A stretch of DNA of 64,000 nt from Fibrobacter sp. UWB13 (GTDB lineage Bacteria > Fibrobacterota > Fibrobacteria > Fibrobacterales > Fibrobacteraceae). The stretch's first letter is position 1. Each line of letters opens with the position of its first letter. The translations under genes and the position numbers were made by a program. The stretch lies in NCBI RefSeq assembly GCF_900177805.1, contig NZ_FXAX01000001.1:744001-808000 (forward strand), written 5' to 3'. The notes under the pieces were generated by a model. The model was given only the letters and a program-made list of their open reading frames with translations, ran no database searches and was not told where the DNA came from. Shown here one piece after another: positions 1 to 7,680 of this stretch.

Positions 1-549
1 GGCTCCTGCATAAGTACCCACCACCATTTTAGCACTCTTCAGAACAACATTCTTAACCACGGCACCGCGTGCAAGACCAAACAAGCCCTTATAACTAGCC
101 GTATCGTTAATCGTCATCCCCGAGATGGTCTTGGAATCGCCATCAAAGGTTCCGCTAAAGGGGCGGTTGCCTAAACCATAAGCATTCTTTCCAAAAAGAC
201 CGATCGGCTCCCACGCTTCCGTAAGAGCAATATCAGCCGTTTGCTTGAAATACTTATCCTTGAAAGTCATTGAGGAATCGTTCACATAAAAAGCAAGCGC
301 TTTCAGTTCCTGTTCATTCGAAATCTGATACGGGTTTTCAGCAGATCCATCACCTTGTGGCCAAATCAGGGAATAATCCCTTTCAATCGGTTTCAAATCA
401 TCATCGAGAATATTAGGAGGGGGTTCTGTTTTAGAGGTATCCTGCGGAGTCTCACTATGTGAAGAAGGTCTTACCGATGCAGCATCATCGCTGCAAGCAA
501 ACAGAAACATGGGCAAAGTAGCCACTGACAAAATTTTTGCAAAACGCAT
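1..549 (-). CDS. Secreted lipoprotein with GLUG-like repeats (3' end outside window)
   Basis: The reading frame starts at ATG 549 and runs open off the left edge (183 codons seen). AGAGGT lies about 6 nt upstream as ribosome binding site. The N-terminus is a lipoprotein signal peptide, with lipobox LFAC followed by SDD, so the mature protein should be lipid-anchored. A Ser/Pro/Thr-rich linker comes next, then a segment reading IWPQGDGSAENPYQISNEQE and, further on, GTFDGDSKTISGM...GLFG..GAVVKNV. That pattern is typical of GLUG-type beta-helix repeats found in bacterial surface proteins. The ligand cannot be told from the visible part. It is the last gene in its direction before the window edge and is separated from slyD by a terminator. 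Confidence 0.75.
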   Translation of the reverse strand, partial: MRFAKILSVATLPMFLFACSDDAASVRPSSHSETPQDTSKTEPPPNILDDDLKPIERDYSLIWPQGDGSAENPYQISNEQELKALAFYVNDSSMTFKDKYFKQTADIALTEAWEPIGLFGKNAYGLGNRPFSGTFDGDSKTISGMTINDTASYKGLFGLARGAVVKNVVLKSAKMVVGTYAGA

Positions 550-595
550 ATTCAACCTCTTGTGAAGATTCCACGACTCCTCAGCTTAAATTAAA

Positions 596-637
596 TAAAA
601 AAAGACCAGAACGTACGTCCTGGTCTAGTCTTTTTTT
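596..637 (-). terminator. Rho-independent terminator after slyD
   Basis: Seven-base-pair stem AGACCAG (603-609) / CTGGTCT (620-626), with the short palindrome ACGTACGT in the loop. A-runs lie on the left and a T-run (631-637) on the right, so it can work in both directions. It lies just downstream of the slyD stop on the minus strand. Confidence 0.8.
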
Positions 638-675
638 CATATTTCGCGAGATTTTCGAAATCTCAGCAATAAGCC

Positions 676-1257
676 TTACTTGCCGTGATGTTCAGCGTGG
701 TGTTCGCAACCGCAGCCGCCATTGCCATCGCAGTTTTCCTTATTGCCATGACCACCGCATTCGCATTCGTGATCACCATCGTGACCACCGCAGCAGCAGT
801 GGTGTTCAAACGGCTTGAGGTCTTCTTCGGTAGCTTCGCGAACAGAGACAACTTCAATAGCAAAGTTGAGGTTCTTGCCAGCAAGTTCGTGGTTCGCATC
901 GATAATAGCCGTCTTTTCGCCAACAGACTTGATGCGAATCTGCATCGGACCACCCGGAGTCTGGGCATAGAAAGCCATGCCTGCTTCGACCTTATCGACT
1001 CCCTGGAACACGTTCAGCGGAACTTCCTGAGTCATGCGTTCGTCGTATTCGCCGTAGCCTTCTGCCGGAATGACGACAACGTCAAACTTGTCGCCCACAT
1101 CGTGACCGACCATAGCCTTTTCGAGACCCGGGACGATCATGCGCATGCCCTGGATGTACTGGAGCGGTTCGCGACCTTCAGAGGAATCGATAACCGCACC
1201 TTCATCGGACTTCAGGGTGTAGTGCATCTGGACGACTGTTTTTTCTGCAATTTTCAT
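676..1257 (-). CDS. slyD: FKBP-type peptidyl-prolyl isomerase, SlyD-like
   Basis: 193 aa. Residues 1 to about 145 match SlyD-type FKBPs: an early DSSEG..PLQYIQG, then VPGLEKAMVGHDVGDKFDV and PAEGYGEYDE, then the insert-in-flap region, and FxxNHELAGKxLxF near residue 125. It should catalyse prolyl cis-trans isomerisation and act as a chaperone in the cytoplasm. The last ~45 residues are extremely rich in His, Cys, Gly and Asp/Glu, like the nickel-binding tail of enterobacterial SlyD, so metal binding is expected. It is a single gene with its own terminator. No hydrogenase gene is visible nearby to explain a nickel role. Identification is firm; the metal is inferred. Confidence 0.93.
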   Translation of the reverse strand: MKIAEKTVVQMHYTLKSDEGAVIDSSEGREPLQYIQGMRMIVPGLEKAMVGHDVGDKFDVVVIPAEGYGEYDERMTQEVPLNVFQGVDKVEAGMAFYAQTPGGPMQIRIKSVGEKTAIIDANHELAGKNLNFAIEVVSVREATEEDLKPFEHHCCCGGHDGDHECECGGHGNKENCDGNGGCGCEHHAEHHGK

Positions 1258-1324
1258 AAATATCCTTTAGAATCGCGAGCGAACCCGCGGTTGAATCTTG
1301 ATGCCCAAATGTAGAAAAAAGAGG

Positions 1325-2800
1325 CTAAGCACTCAGCTGGCTTTCGCGGTATTCGCCACCGAAAGCATGACCGCTCACAGAGAGGATCGGCGGGAACTGG
1401 ATGCGCTTTGCCAAAGCAAGTCCCTTGAACCTGCGATACCAAAGACGCATGTCTTCAATAACCGCTTCGACTGTCGGCAAATGAGCCTTGAAGTAAGCTG
1501 CATCCACACCGAGCGATTCGCAAATCATTCCTTCCATCGCAAGCTTTTCGGTAAATTCAAGGCTCACACCCTTTTCCACCCACATCGCAAAGAGCTTGTC
1601 GTGGTACGGGTAAAGAATCGGGTCACCCTTGCCTTCGTCGACGTTCATCGCTTCGGAAAGTTCAGCACTCGCCGGAATATCGATCGATGCAGTCGGGATA
1701 ATTTCCTTGTCACGGTTGATGTAGCGAGCCAAAGCATAGACCTGAGTTTTCCACAAGTCACCAAGAGCGCACATTACACCGCAAGTATCGCCATACAGCG
1801 TGCAGTAGCCGACCATCGCTTCACTCTTGTTGCCATTGCAAGTCACGCCTGCGCCGACCACAGATGCAACCGTTGAAAGGATCGATGCGGAACGCGTCCT
1901 CGCCTGCAAGTTCTCGTGGTTGATTCCAGCGACTTTCATCACAGTATCGTTACGCACAAAAGAGCAACGTTCCAGCGTATGGCAAACAGATTCGATAATG
2001 TCCGAAATCGGAGCAACCATGTACGGCGTTCCGAGATTTTCTGCCAAGTCACGAGCGGCATTCTTTGTCGTATCGGAATTGAAGCGTGTGGGCATGTTCA
2101 CGAGGTAAACATTCTCAGGTCCAATCGCTTCGGCATAAAGAGCTGCCGAAACCGCGCTATCGATACCGCCACTTGCGCCAATGACCATACGCGAGATATG
2201 GAACATCTTCAAGTTTTCGCGAATCATGAACACAAGCGCATCGTGAATCTCTGCAATTTCACTCGGATAAGGTTTCGCCGATTCTACATCAGCTTGCACC
2301 AGTCCATCGTTAAATTCGACAACAGCATCCGCTTCGCTAAAGAGTGGCATTTCAAAAACGATTTTGCCATCGCAGTCAAACACGCGGCTACCGCCAGCAA
2401 GAGCGTAAATGTTCTTACCGGTATTGTCAGTTCCAACGCCGTTCACACAAACGATCGGCATTGCACTGTCTTTTGCCAAATGAGAAAATTCCCTATTTTC
2501 TTCTTCACGGCGACCGACCGTATAAAAGTCTCTACCATGAGTCACATGGGCAATACCATGAAGCGGAGAATCATCAAGAGCGTCCCCACTTAAAAAGAAC
2601 GGCATCGTTCCTGCATACTTGCGGATTTCAGCCCAATCCACAGGGAGAGCCCTATTCGTCGGTCCAGTCAAAGCATAACGCGGGAAGACAATGCAATCGG
2701 CATCTGCTGCACGAGCACGGTCCAGTGCGGATTTCATTGTTTGCATATTTGCCTGCACATTGCCCGGCAAAATCTTCATCTGCGCTATATAGAGTTTCAT
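1325..2800 (-). CDS. nadE: NAD+ synthetase with degenerate N-terminal nitrilase-like domain
   Basis: 491 aa. The C-terminal part carries the ATP pyrophosphatase motif GASGGIDSAV (SGGxDS at residues 210-215), the PTRFNSDTTKNAARDLAENLG stretch and a late PASAELSE segment, all typical of NadE, which amidates nicotinic acid adenine dinucleotide to NAD+. The first ~180 residues resemble the CN-hydrolase domain that supplies ammonia from glutamine. However, the position of the catalytic Glu (usual FPELALTGYP) reads FPRYALTGPT (Arg41), and the Cys-bearing NxSPY region appears deleted. The family's glutaminase domain is normally nearer 270-300 residues. NAD synthesis is firm; free ammonia as nitrogen donor is inferred. 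Confidence 0.88.
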   Translation of the reverse strand: MKLYIAQMKILPGNVQANMQTMKSALDRARAADADCIVFPRYALTGPTNRALPVDWAEIRKYAGTMPFFLSGDALDDSPLHGIAHVTHGRDFYTVGRREEENREFSHLAKDSAMPIVCVNGVGTDNTGKNIYALAGGSRVFDCDGKIVFEMPLFSEADAVVEFNDGLVQADVESAKPYPSEIAEIHDALVFMIRENLKMFHISRMVIGASGGIDSAVSAALYAEAIGPENVYLVNMPTRFNSDTTKNAARDLAENLGTPYMVAPISDIIESVCHTLERCSFVRNDTVMKVAGINHENLQARTRSASILSTVASVVGAGVTCNGNKSEAMVGYCTLYGDTCGVMCALGDLWKTQVYALARYINRDKEIIPTASIDIPASAELSEAMNVDEGKGDPILYPYHDKLFAMWVEKGVSLEFTEKLAMEGMICESLGVDAAYFKAHLPTVEAVIEDMRLWYRRFKGLALAKRIQFPPILSVSGHAFGGEYRESQLSA

Positions 2801-2823
2801 GATTTAATTCCTTTGACAAAGAA

Positions 2824-2862
2824 AATAAAAAAAATACACCGCCCATGAGCGATGCATTTTTT
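2824..2862 (-). terminator. Terminator after the Ser/Asp-rich lipoprotein gene
   Basis: Stem TACACCGC (2835-2842) / GCGATGCA (2849-2856), with G-U pairs in RNA, flanked by an A-run at 2824-2834 and a T-run at 2857-2862. It sits between the lipoprotein stop (2882) and the nadE start (2800), so nadE needs its own promoter or readthrough. Confidence 0.65.
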
Positions 2863-2881
2863 GAAAGACGCGTCCTAAAAC

Positions 2882-4264
2882 CTATTCGTACTGCGGAGCA
2901 TCGAAAGAGGTCGGAATCTTAGGCGTATCCGTGCCATTATGGATGAACGAGAATCCGCTAATCTTGTTGGTTGCTTTATCGATCGGTCCCGTCTGGAGCT
3001 GTCCATGAATATTTGTACACCTATCCAGATTCAAGCAGCTTCTGTTACGCAGTATCATTTGATAACCATAAATGTCCCAGAAACCAGACTTGAGTTCTAC
3101 ATTTTTGTTGCCTTCAAAAGCGGCAATTTCAAATGTACCATCCTCTTTTAGCGAAAATTCCCATTCGATTCCATCTTTTGTCGCCTGCCATTCACCGACA
3201 AAATCGCTAGCCTTTTCGTATTCATATTCGGTAGCTTCAACCTTGCAGTTCATTGCCTTACCATCCGAGAGAGCAATAGTGTTATCCGTTCCAACAGAAT
3301 AAGCATACATGGTATGAGCTGTTTTGCTAAAGTAAGCAGGACGCATCAGCAACGTACTGCGCTGGATATCATAGTGACCACCAACCCAGTAAGCAAGTTT
3401 TTCACCTGCAGAAACGTCAACAATATACGAATTGTCAAAGAACGTAAATGTTCTCGTCGTATCGCCATCAGTGCATTCGTAAATTTTGTTCTGAATGTCG
3501 GCAGCCTTGGAGACTTTACCCTTCTGAACCGCGACACTAGCCTTTACAGCTTCGCTATATTCTTCAGAATCATTGAGTGCATACTTGACCTTTTCATCCT
3601 TATCAACAATGAACGAAAGCTTTAGTCCCTTTTCAACTTCTTCCTTGATCTTTTTAGCACCGTCCGTATCGGCATACTGCATACCGGTATTTTCATCGGT
3701 AAACGTCACCACGCCATTTGCAAAATCCGTATAAGTTACTACCCACAATTCATCAGGAATGCGGAGTGCCACAACGCCTTTTTTGCTACCGGTAGAAAGG
3801 TAAACCGTCTGATCAAAAATCTTGAATTCATAGTTCTTTTCGAGGTCTTCAAGCTTTGCTGTACGAGCACCTTCTGGAACATCAACAGAAGAAGACGAAG
3901 ACTCCGGAGCTACACTACTCGAAGAGCTTTTTGCATCCTTGCCCTTGCTTGATGATGAATTCTTGTCGTTCTTTTGAGAAGAAGAAGACTTTGCATCATC
4001 CTTCGAATCTGAAGACTTTTTGTCATCATCTTTTGAATCCGAGGATTTTTTATCATCATCCTTAGAATCAGAAGATTTCTTATCATCGGATTTCGACGAA
4101 GAAGACTTTTCATCGCATTCATCAGAATCGCAATCATCCTCTTCAGAAGAAGAGGAAATTTCATCCTTGTCATTTACCGGAGACAAAGGGGCTTCATCTT
4201 CACCGCAAGCCGCAAAAAGGAATGCAGAAGAAACCAAAAGGGCAAGTAATTTTTTCTTATTCAT
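2882..4264 (-). CDS. Lipoprotein with Ser/Asp/Lys repeat linker
   Basis: 460 aa. The signal peptide ends in lipobox LFAAC. Residues ~35-130 form a low-complexity linker made mostly of Ser, Asp and Lys, including a 10-residue repeat (KSSDSKDDDK) copied about three times. The rest is a folded domain with no enzyme motif I recognise. Its last ~110 residues contain FVGEWQATKDGIEWEFSLKE...DGTF...GFWDIYGYQMIL, a pattern like small lipocalin-like beta-barrel domains. It is probably an outer-membrane lipoprotein of the Fibrobacter poly-Ser type. Ligand unknown. It is followed by a terminator and so likely monocistronic. Confidence 0.8.
   Translation of the reverse strand: MNKKKLLALLVSSAFLFAACGEDEAPLSPVNDKDEISSSSEEDDCDSDECDEKSSSSKSDDKKSSDSKDDDKKSSDSKDDDKKSSDSKDDAKSSSSQKNDKNSSSSKGKDAKSSSSSVAPESSSSSVDVPEGARTAKLEDLEKNYEFKIFDQTVYLSTGSKKGVVALRIPDELWVVTYTDFANGVVTFTDENTGMQYADTDGAKKIKEEVEKGLKLSFIVDKDEKVKYALNDSEEYSEAVKASVAVQKGKVSKAADIQNKIYECTDGDTTRTFTFFDNSYIVDVSAGEKLAYWVGGHYDIQRSTLLMRPAYFSKTAHTMYAYSVGTDNTIALSDGKAMNCKVEATEYEYEKASDFVGEWQATKDGIEWEFSLKEDGTFEIAAFEGNKNVELKSGFWDIYGYQMILRNRSCLNLDRCTNIHGQLQTGPIDKATNKISGFSFIHNGTDTPKIPTSFDAPQYE
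3988..4107. repeat. 30-bp in-frame tandem repeat
   Basis: About four degenerate 30-bp units inside the lipoprotein gene encode KSSDSKDDDK-like decapeptides. The period keeps the frame, so copy number could change without breaking the gene. Confidence 0.7.
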
Positions 4265-4324
4265 GTTATGTAATATAAATTATTTAGTCCAATTTAGACC
4301 AATAAATGTTTACAATTTATACAG

Positions 4325-4345
4325 AAAAAGGGCAGAAAACGCCCC
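4325..4345 (-). terminator. Possible terminator after the epimerase-like gene promoter side
   Basis: On the minus strand GGGGC, a 7-nt loop and GCCC are followed by five T. It lies upstream of the lipoprotein start and beyond the stop of the dnaA-epimerase pair (stop at 4396), so it would end that transcript. The stem is short. Confidence 0.45.
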
Positions 4346-4395
4346 AAAGCGCCTTGTTTTAGAAGAAAACGTATTATATGGAAAAGCCCGAATTA

Positions 4396-5262
4396 CTAGA
4401 AAGGGCAGCCCGGATGGTAGTCGAGATCTCGTTCAGCCTCATCAATGGACGGGGCTGCATCGTACAGAAATCCCGCCAAAGCCTGCTCGGCAGACACGCG
4501 CTTGCCACCAATCCAGTTTTTCAAGACAGCAAGGCGCTTCGATATCCACCACGGGAGCGGAACCATCAGGTGGTGTATCCCGGCGTCGGTCAGCACATGC
4601 TTAGCCATTTCCGCCATCGTCATTACCGTTGAACCCGCAAGGGCGTAGGTCTTTCCCACGGCACTTTTCATAAGTCCCGCCACGGCAATTCCCTTGACCA
4701 AGTCCACGCTGCGGACCGGGCGTTTTAAGCACATGCCGCCACCCGGCATAAAATAGACTGGGAAACGCTTTACGTAATCGCGGAACATGTTGAACTCCAC
4801 ACCGCCCCCATCGCCAATCACAAGCGTCGGACGCACAATCGTCCAGTCGAGTCCAGAAGCCTGCACCAAAGCCTCGCCCTTCTTTTTGCTTTCGCCATAC
4901 GGCGTGAGTATCGGGTATGTCACCGAAATACTTGAAACATAGAGGAAACGGCGGACGCCTGCAAGCTTGCTAGCTTCGAGCACATTTCGCGTGCCATCCG
5001 TATTTACGTGTTCAAAAGCACCGCGTTTTGTAGATAAAAGAATTGCCGCCAAGTGATAGACGACATCGACGTTTTCAAACGCATCTCGGATAGAATCTAA
5101 ATCGGTCACATCGCCATAACGGACGTCCACCTCGCTCGGTAAGGACTTCGCCAAAGAATCGCCCGGAAGCGTCAAGACGCGGACACACACTCCCCGTGCT
5201 ATTAGTTCCCGGCACAACGCCTTCCCTACGACGCCGGCGCCACCCGTTAAAAGAGCAATCAT
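4396..5262 (-). CDS. NAD(P)-dependent epimerase/dehydratase family protein
   Basis: 288 aa from ATG 5262. The first residues, MIALLTGGAGVVGKALCREL, hold the GxxGxxG dinucleotide-binding motif of extended short-chain dehydrogenases. DVRYGDVTD, VYHLAA and the following SSISVTYPILTPYGESKKKGE carry the family's catalytic-region pattern with YxxxK (YGESK). The Tyr/Lys pair is shifted relative to classic sugar epimerases, as in the NAD(P)-binding reductase/sterol-dehydrogenase-like branch. Substrate unknown. An upstream in-frame extension exists, but ATG 5262 comes one base after the dnaA stop and starts exactly at the Rossmann motif, so translational coupling to dnaA is likely. The pairing with dnaA is unusual and gives no functional clue. 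Confidence 0.82.
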   Translation of the reverse strand: MIALLTGGAGVVGKALCRELIARGVCVRVLTLPGDSLAKSLPSEVDVRYGDVTDLDSIRDAFENVDVVYHLAAILLSTKRGAFEHVNTDGTRNVLEASKLAGVRRFLYVSSISVTYPILTPYGESKKKGEALVQASGLDWTIVRPTLVIGDGGGVEFNMFRDYVKRFPVYFMPGGGMCLKRPVRSVDLVKGIAVAGLMKSAVGKTYALAGSTVMTMAEMAKHVLTDAGIHHLMVPLPWWISKRLAVLKNWIGGKRVSAEQALAGFLYDAAPSIDEAERDLDYHPGCPF

Positions 5263-5263
5263 G

Positions 5264-6727
5264 CTAGGCTTCCAGCATATAACGGATATCTTGAACGCGC
5301 CTTGCGAGGGACGCATCCGTTTCCATCTGCTTTTTCAGGGAATTAATGGCGGCGATTACAGTGGCATAGTCCCTGCAGAACATCGCACCGATATTCTGGA
5401 GCGAATCGGTCGTAAGTTCGCGGCAAAGGAACATCGCCACCTTGCGGGGCATAGAAATCGCGGCAGACTGGCGCTTGGACGAGAGTTCACAGACCTCGAC
5501 ACGGTAATCCATAGCTACCGCTTCAATAATGTTCTTGGCAGTGAGTTCCACATGGCCGCTATGTTCCGACGGAGCCACGAGGCGCTTCACGCCATTCAAG
5601 TTCAAATCTGCCTTGCAGAACATGTTCATCGCACCGAGGAAGTTCAAGAGACCTTCAATCAGGCGCACGTTCTTGCGCGGCGGCATCGAGAGGTAACGGC
5701 AAATTTCTTCGCGGTCAGCCTTTGCAAACGGCAAGTCCTCGGACTTCTTGCTAATCAAGTTCATACGGGTTGCAAGGTCCGGTTCGTCAATGCCCACAGC
5801 CACACAGGAGGCAAGCGGAGCAAGGAGCTTCTTGGAAATGCTCGGAATCGAAGATCTGGATAAACCACGAGATTCATTATCCGTATCGACAACCTTAAAC
5901 AGGTTCGGATGGCGGTCGCAAGAAATCACGACCTGCTTGCCTTCAGCGCGCAAATGCTTAATCAAAATAGCAAGGCGGTCCTGCGTCCAGAGGCCTTTTT
6001 CCAAAAGCTGCACATCGTCGAGCAAAAGCACATCGCAAAGTTCATAGCGTTCGCGGAACTTCTGCGCAAGCTCGCGCACATTGCCCGTCTTGTTGTGGAG
6101 TGCAGACGCCATAGCCGTTGCATCACGCAAAAAGTCATAAGCGTGGCAATAGACAATGGATGCTTCCGGGCGGCTCTTCTGGATTTTTGCGGCAATGGAC
6201 TGCAGCAAGTGCGTCTTGCCAAGGCCGCTTTCGCCATAGACAAAAAGCGGATTCAAAGCCGGGTCACCCGGATTTTCGGCAACCGCCTGGCAAGCGCGGA
6301 AAGCCGTAGAATTGCACTCCCCTTCGACAAAGTTTTCAAAAGTATAGCGGGCATAAAGAGCCAAAGGCTGCTTCGGGCGCTTAACCTCGGCCTTCTTTTT
6401 CTCTGGACGCGGAATAACAGGCATCGTGAGCTTGATTTCGGGAATCGGGTCCGAAGGAGCAATCTGACGGATGCGATAATCAACAAATTCACTACCAAAT
6501 ACAGCCGTAAAGGACTTGCGCAACAAATCGCCATAATGGGAATTCACCCAGTTCTCGCGAAGCTCGTCAGGAACAGTGAGCAAGGCATAACCATTGCACA
6601 TTCCCTCATAACCAAGAGCGTCGAGAATTACGGCACCAAAAAAGTCCTTGCATTCCGAACGCACGCGGTCGAGCACCTGTTGCCAGGGCGACTCTGCAAT
6701 ATCCAACAAAGAAACAGTATTATCCAC
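5264..6727 (-). CDS. dnaA: Chromosomal replication initiator DnaA (divergent)
   Basis: 487 aa from a GTG start. Domain I is at 1-85 and a basic, Pro-rich linker follows to ~120. The AAA+ domain has Walker A GESGLGKT (165-172), Walker B LLLDD (234-238) and sensor-1 SCDR. The C-terminal helix-turn-helix is at 425-487 (PRKVAMFLCREL...IGAMF). It should bind DnaA boxes and open the origin in an ATP-dependent way. Two oddities stand out. The box VII arginine-finger region (usual L.SRF.WGL) reads LLAPLASCVAVGI (301-313). The DNA-contact signature (usual GGRDHSTV) reads CRDYATV (451-457). It could be the sole DnaA of a divergent phylum or a paralogue. Downstream gene overlaps functionally by a 1-nt gap. 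Confidence 0.9.
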   Translation of the reverse strand: MDNTVSLLDIAESPWQQVLDRVRSECKDFFGAVILDALGYEGMCNGYALLTVPDELRENWVNSHYGDLLRKSFTAVFGSEFVDYRIRQIAPSDPIPEIKLTMPVIPRPEKKKAEVKRPKQPLALYARYTFENFVEGECNSTAFRACQAVAENPGDPALNPLFVYGESGLGKTHLLQSIAAKIQKSRPEASIVYCHAYDFLRDATAMASALHNKTGNVRELAQKFRERYELCDVLLLDDVQLLEKGLWTQDRLAILIKHLRAEGKQVVISCDRHPNLFKVVDTDNESRGLSRSSIPSISKKLLAPLASCVAVGIDEPDLATRMNLISKKSEDLPFAKADREEICRYLSMPPRKNVRLIEGLLNFLGAMNMFCKADLNLNGVKRLVAPSEHSGHVELTAKNIIEAVAMDYRVEVCELSSKRQSAAISMPRKVAMFLCRELTTDSLQNIGAMFCRDYATVIAAINSLKKQMETDASLARRVQDIRYMLEA

Positions 6728-6943
6728 GATCTAAAAAACCAATCCAAAGTATAAAAGAGCAAGCAAAAAATAAGAAAGGAATTTTAAAGGAAAAGCACCC
6801 CGAACGAAAAAAATTTGAAAAGCGTGTTTTTGGTTCAAAAAAGGCAAAAAATTTTTAGAAACATTTTTTATCACCCTTTTTCCAATTTACACCACCCTTA
6901 CGAACGTATGAGTGACAAAATTATCACTTACTATCAGCACAAC

Positions 6944-7052
6944 TTATCAACAGGTATTTTTTTCAACATCCCTTGACAAGATTTTCCTTACTTAAAACAT
7001 ACAAATTCTTATACAATTGGCGAAATTTGCTCAAAAACGCCAATTTTCAACA
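6944..7052 (+). promoter_or_regulatory. Cluster of DnaA-box-like TTWTCAACA motifs
   Basis: TTATCAACA at 6944-6952 and TTTTCAACA at 6960-6968 and 7044-7052 are all on the plus strand. Each differs from the E. coli consensus TTWTNCACA at one position (A for C at position 6). A further partial AAATCAACA lies at 7077-7085. Confidence 0.45.
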
Positions 7053-7062
7053 TTATAAAAAA

Positions 7063-7093
7063 ATGTAACTTGGTGAAAATCAACAAGTTACAT
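7063..7093. repeat. 10-bp perfect inverted repeat
   Basis: ATGTAACTTG (7063-7072) and CAAGTTACAT (7084-7093) with an 11-nt spacer. No T-run follows, so a protein-binding site or cruciform is more likely than a terminator. Confidence 0.6.
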
Positions 7094-7100
7094 GCAGTAA

Positions 7101-7172
7101 TTAGTTATTGAATTTTTGGTTATTAGTCAATAGTCATTAGTCAGTAGTTTTTTTGCTAATGACCTAATTAAT
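7101..7172. repeat. Heptad repeat array, copy 1
   Basis: Four 7-bp units TNNNTAG at 7120-7147, followed by an inverted partner (CTAATGACCTAATTA, 7156-7170). It lies directly after the stop of the 7174-7653 gene. Confidence 0.75.
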
Positions 7173-7173
7173 T

Positions 7174-7653
7174 CTAGACGTTTTGCGACTCGTTGCTTGG
7201 AGTGGACTGAGGCTCGGTCTTATTTTCACCGAGCTTTTCTTGCAAGTGATCAATCCGGTTTTCAAGCAACTTTTCGATTTCTGGGAGCAAGCGGTCCTTG
7301 ACCCTATCCAGATAAAGACACTGCAGCTGGATCATGCGATTGCGATGGCGACCAGCAAATTCCTGAATCCAGTGGCTCACGGCCTGCTGGCGGTCCTGGA
7401 TTTTGTCATGCAAAGAACGCTGGATGAAAGTTCTCTGAACTTCCATATAGCGCTGCATATTGAACGGCATGCGGTAAGTACGAATAAACTGCTTCAACAA
7501 CACCAACAAGCAAAGATGATCATTGCATTGATGATCGTGAATGAACTGCCGTAACTCTTCCAGATGTTTCTGGAAGAACGGCACAATCGCTTTATCATCA
7601 ATCTGATAAAGTTCAAGTTCATCCTGTTCTTTTGTCGCTTTATCGACTGCCAT
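7174..7653 (-). CDS. Hypothetical helical cytoplasmic protein
   Basis: 159 aa, no signal peptide or membrane segment. It is rich in Gln, Glu, Arg, His and Leu and predicted mostly helical: a middle region of long amphipathic stretches (LHDKIQDRQQAVSHWIQEF, RVKDRLLPEIEKLLENRIDH) is followed by a polar disordered tail. I do not recognise a family. It lies between the U32 gene (27 bp upstream) and the region upstream of dnaA, on the same strand as both, so it may be the last gene of the U32 transcript. Length and codon use look like a real gene. Confidence 0.65.
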   Translation of the reverse strand: MAVDKATKEQDELELYQIDDKAIVPFFQKHLEELRQFIHDHQCNDHLCLLVLLKQFIRTYRMPFNMQRYMEVQRTFIQRSLHDKIQDRQQAVSHWIQEFAGRHRNRMIQLQCLYLDRVKDRLLPEIEKLLENRIDHLQEKLGENKTEPQSTPSNESQNV

Positions 7654-7680
7654 GTTCCAAATCTATTTTTTTATGGTATA

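Larger units (their letters stand above)
6728..7173. other. AT-rich 446-bp non-coding region upstream of dnaA
   Basis: No gene is seen. It holds an A/T-rich stretch (6770-6900), a group of TTWTCAACA motifs, a 10-bp inverted repeat and a heptad repeat array. It is a candidate for dnaA autoregulation or a replication origin. Against an origin here, genes on both sides of it are on the minus strand. Confidence 0.5.

Noticed and set aside
3988-4107. Phase-variable microsatellite
   Set aside because: Units are 30 bp and in frame; copy change would alter length but not switch the gene off.
6728-7173. Firm call of a replication origin upstream of dnaA
   Set aside because: Only box-like motifs with a shared mismatch are present, and genes on both sides face the same way; kept as a regulatory candidate and finding instead.
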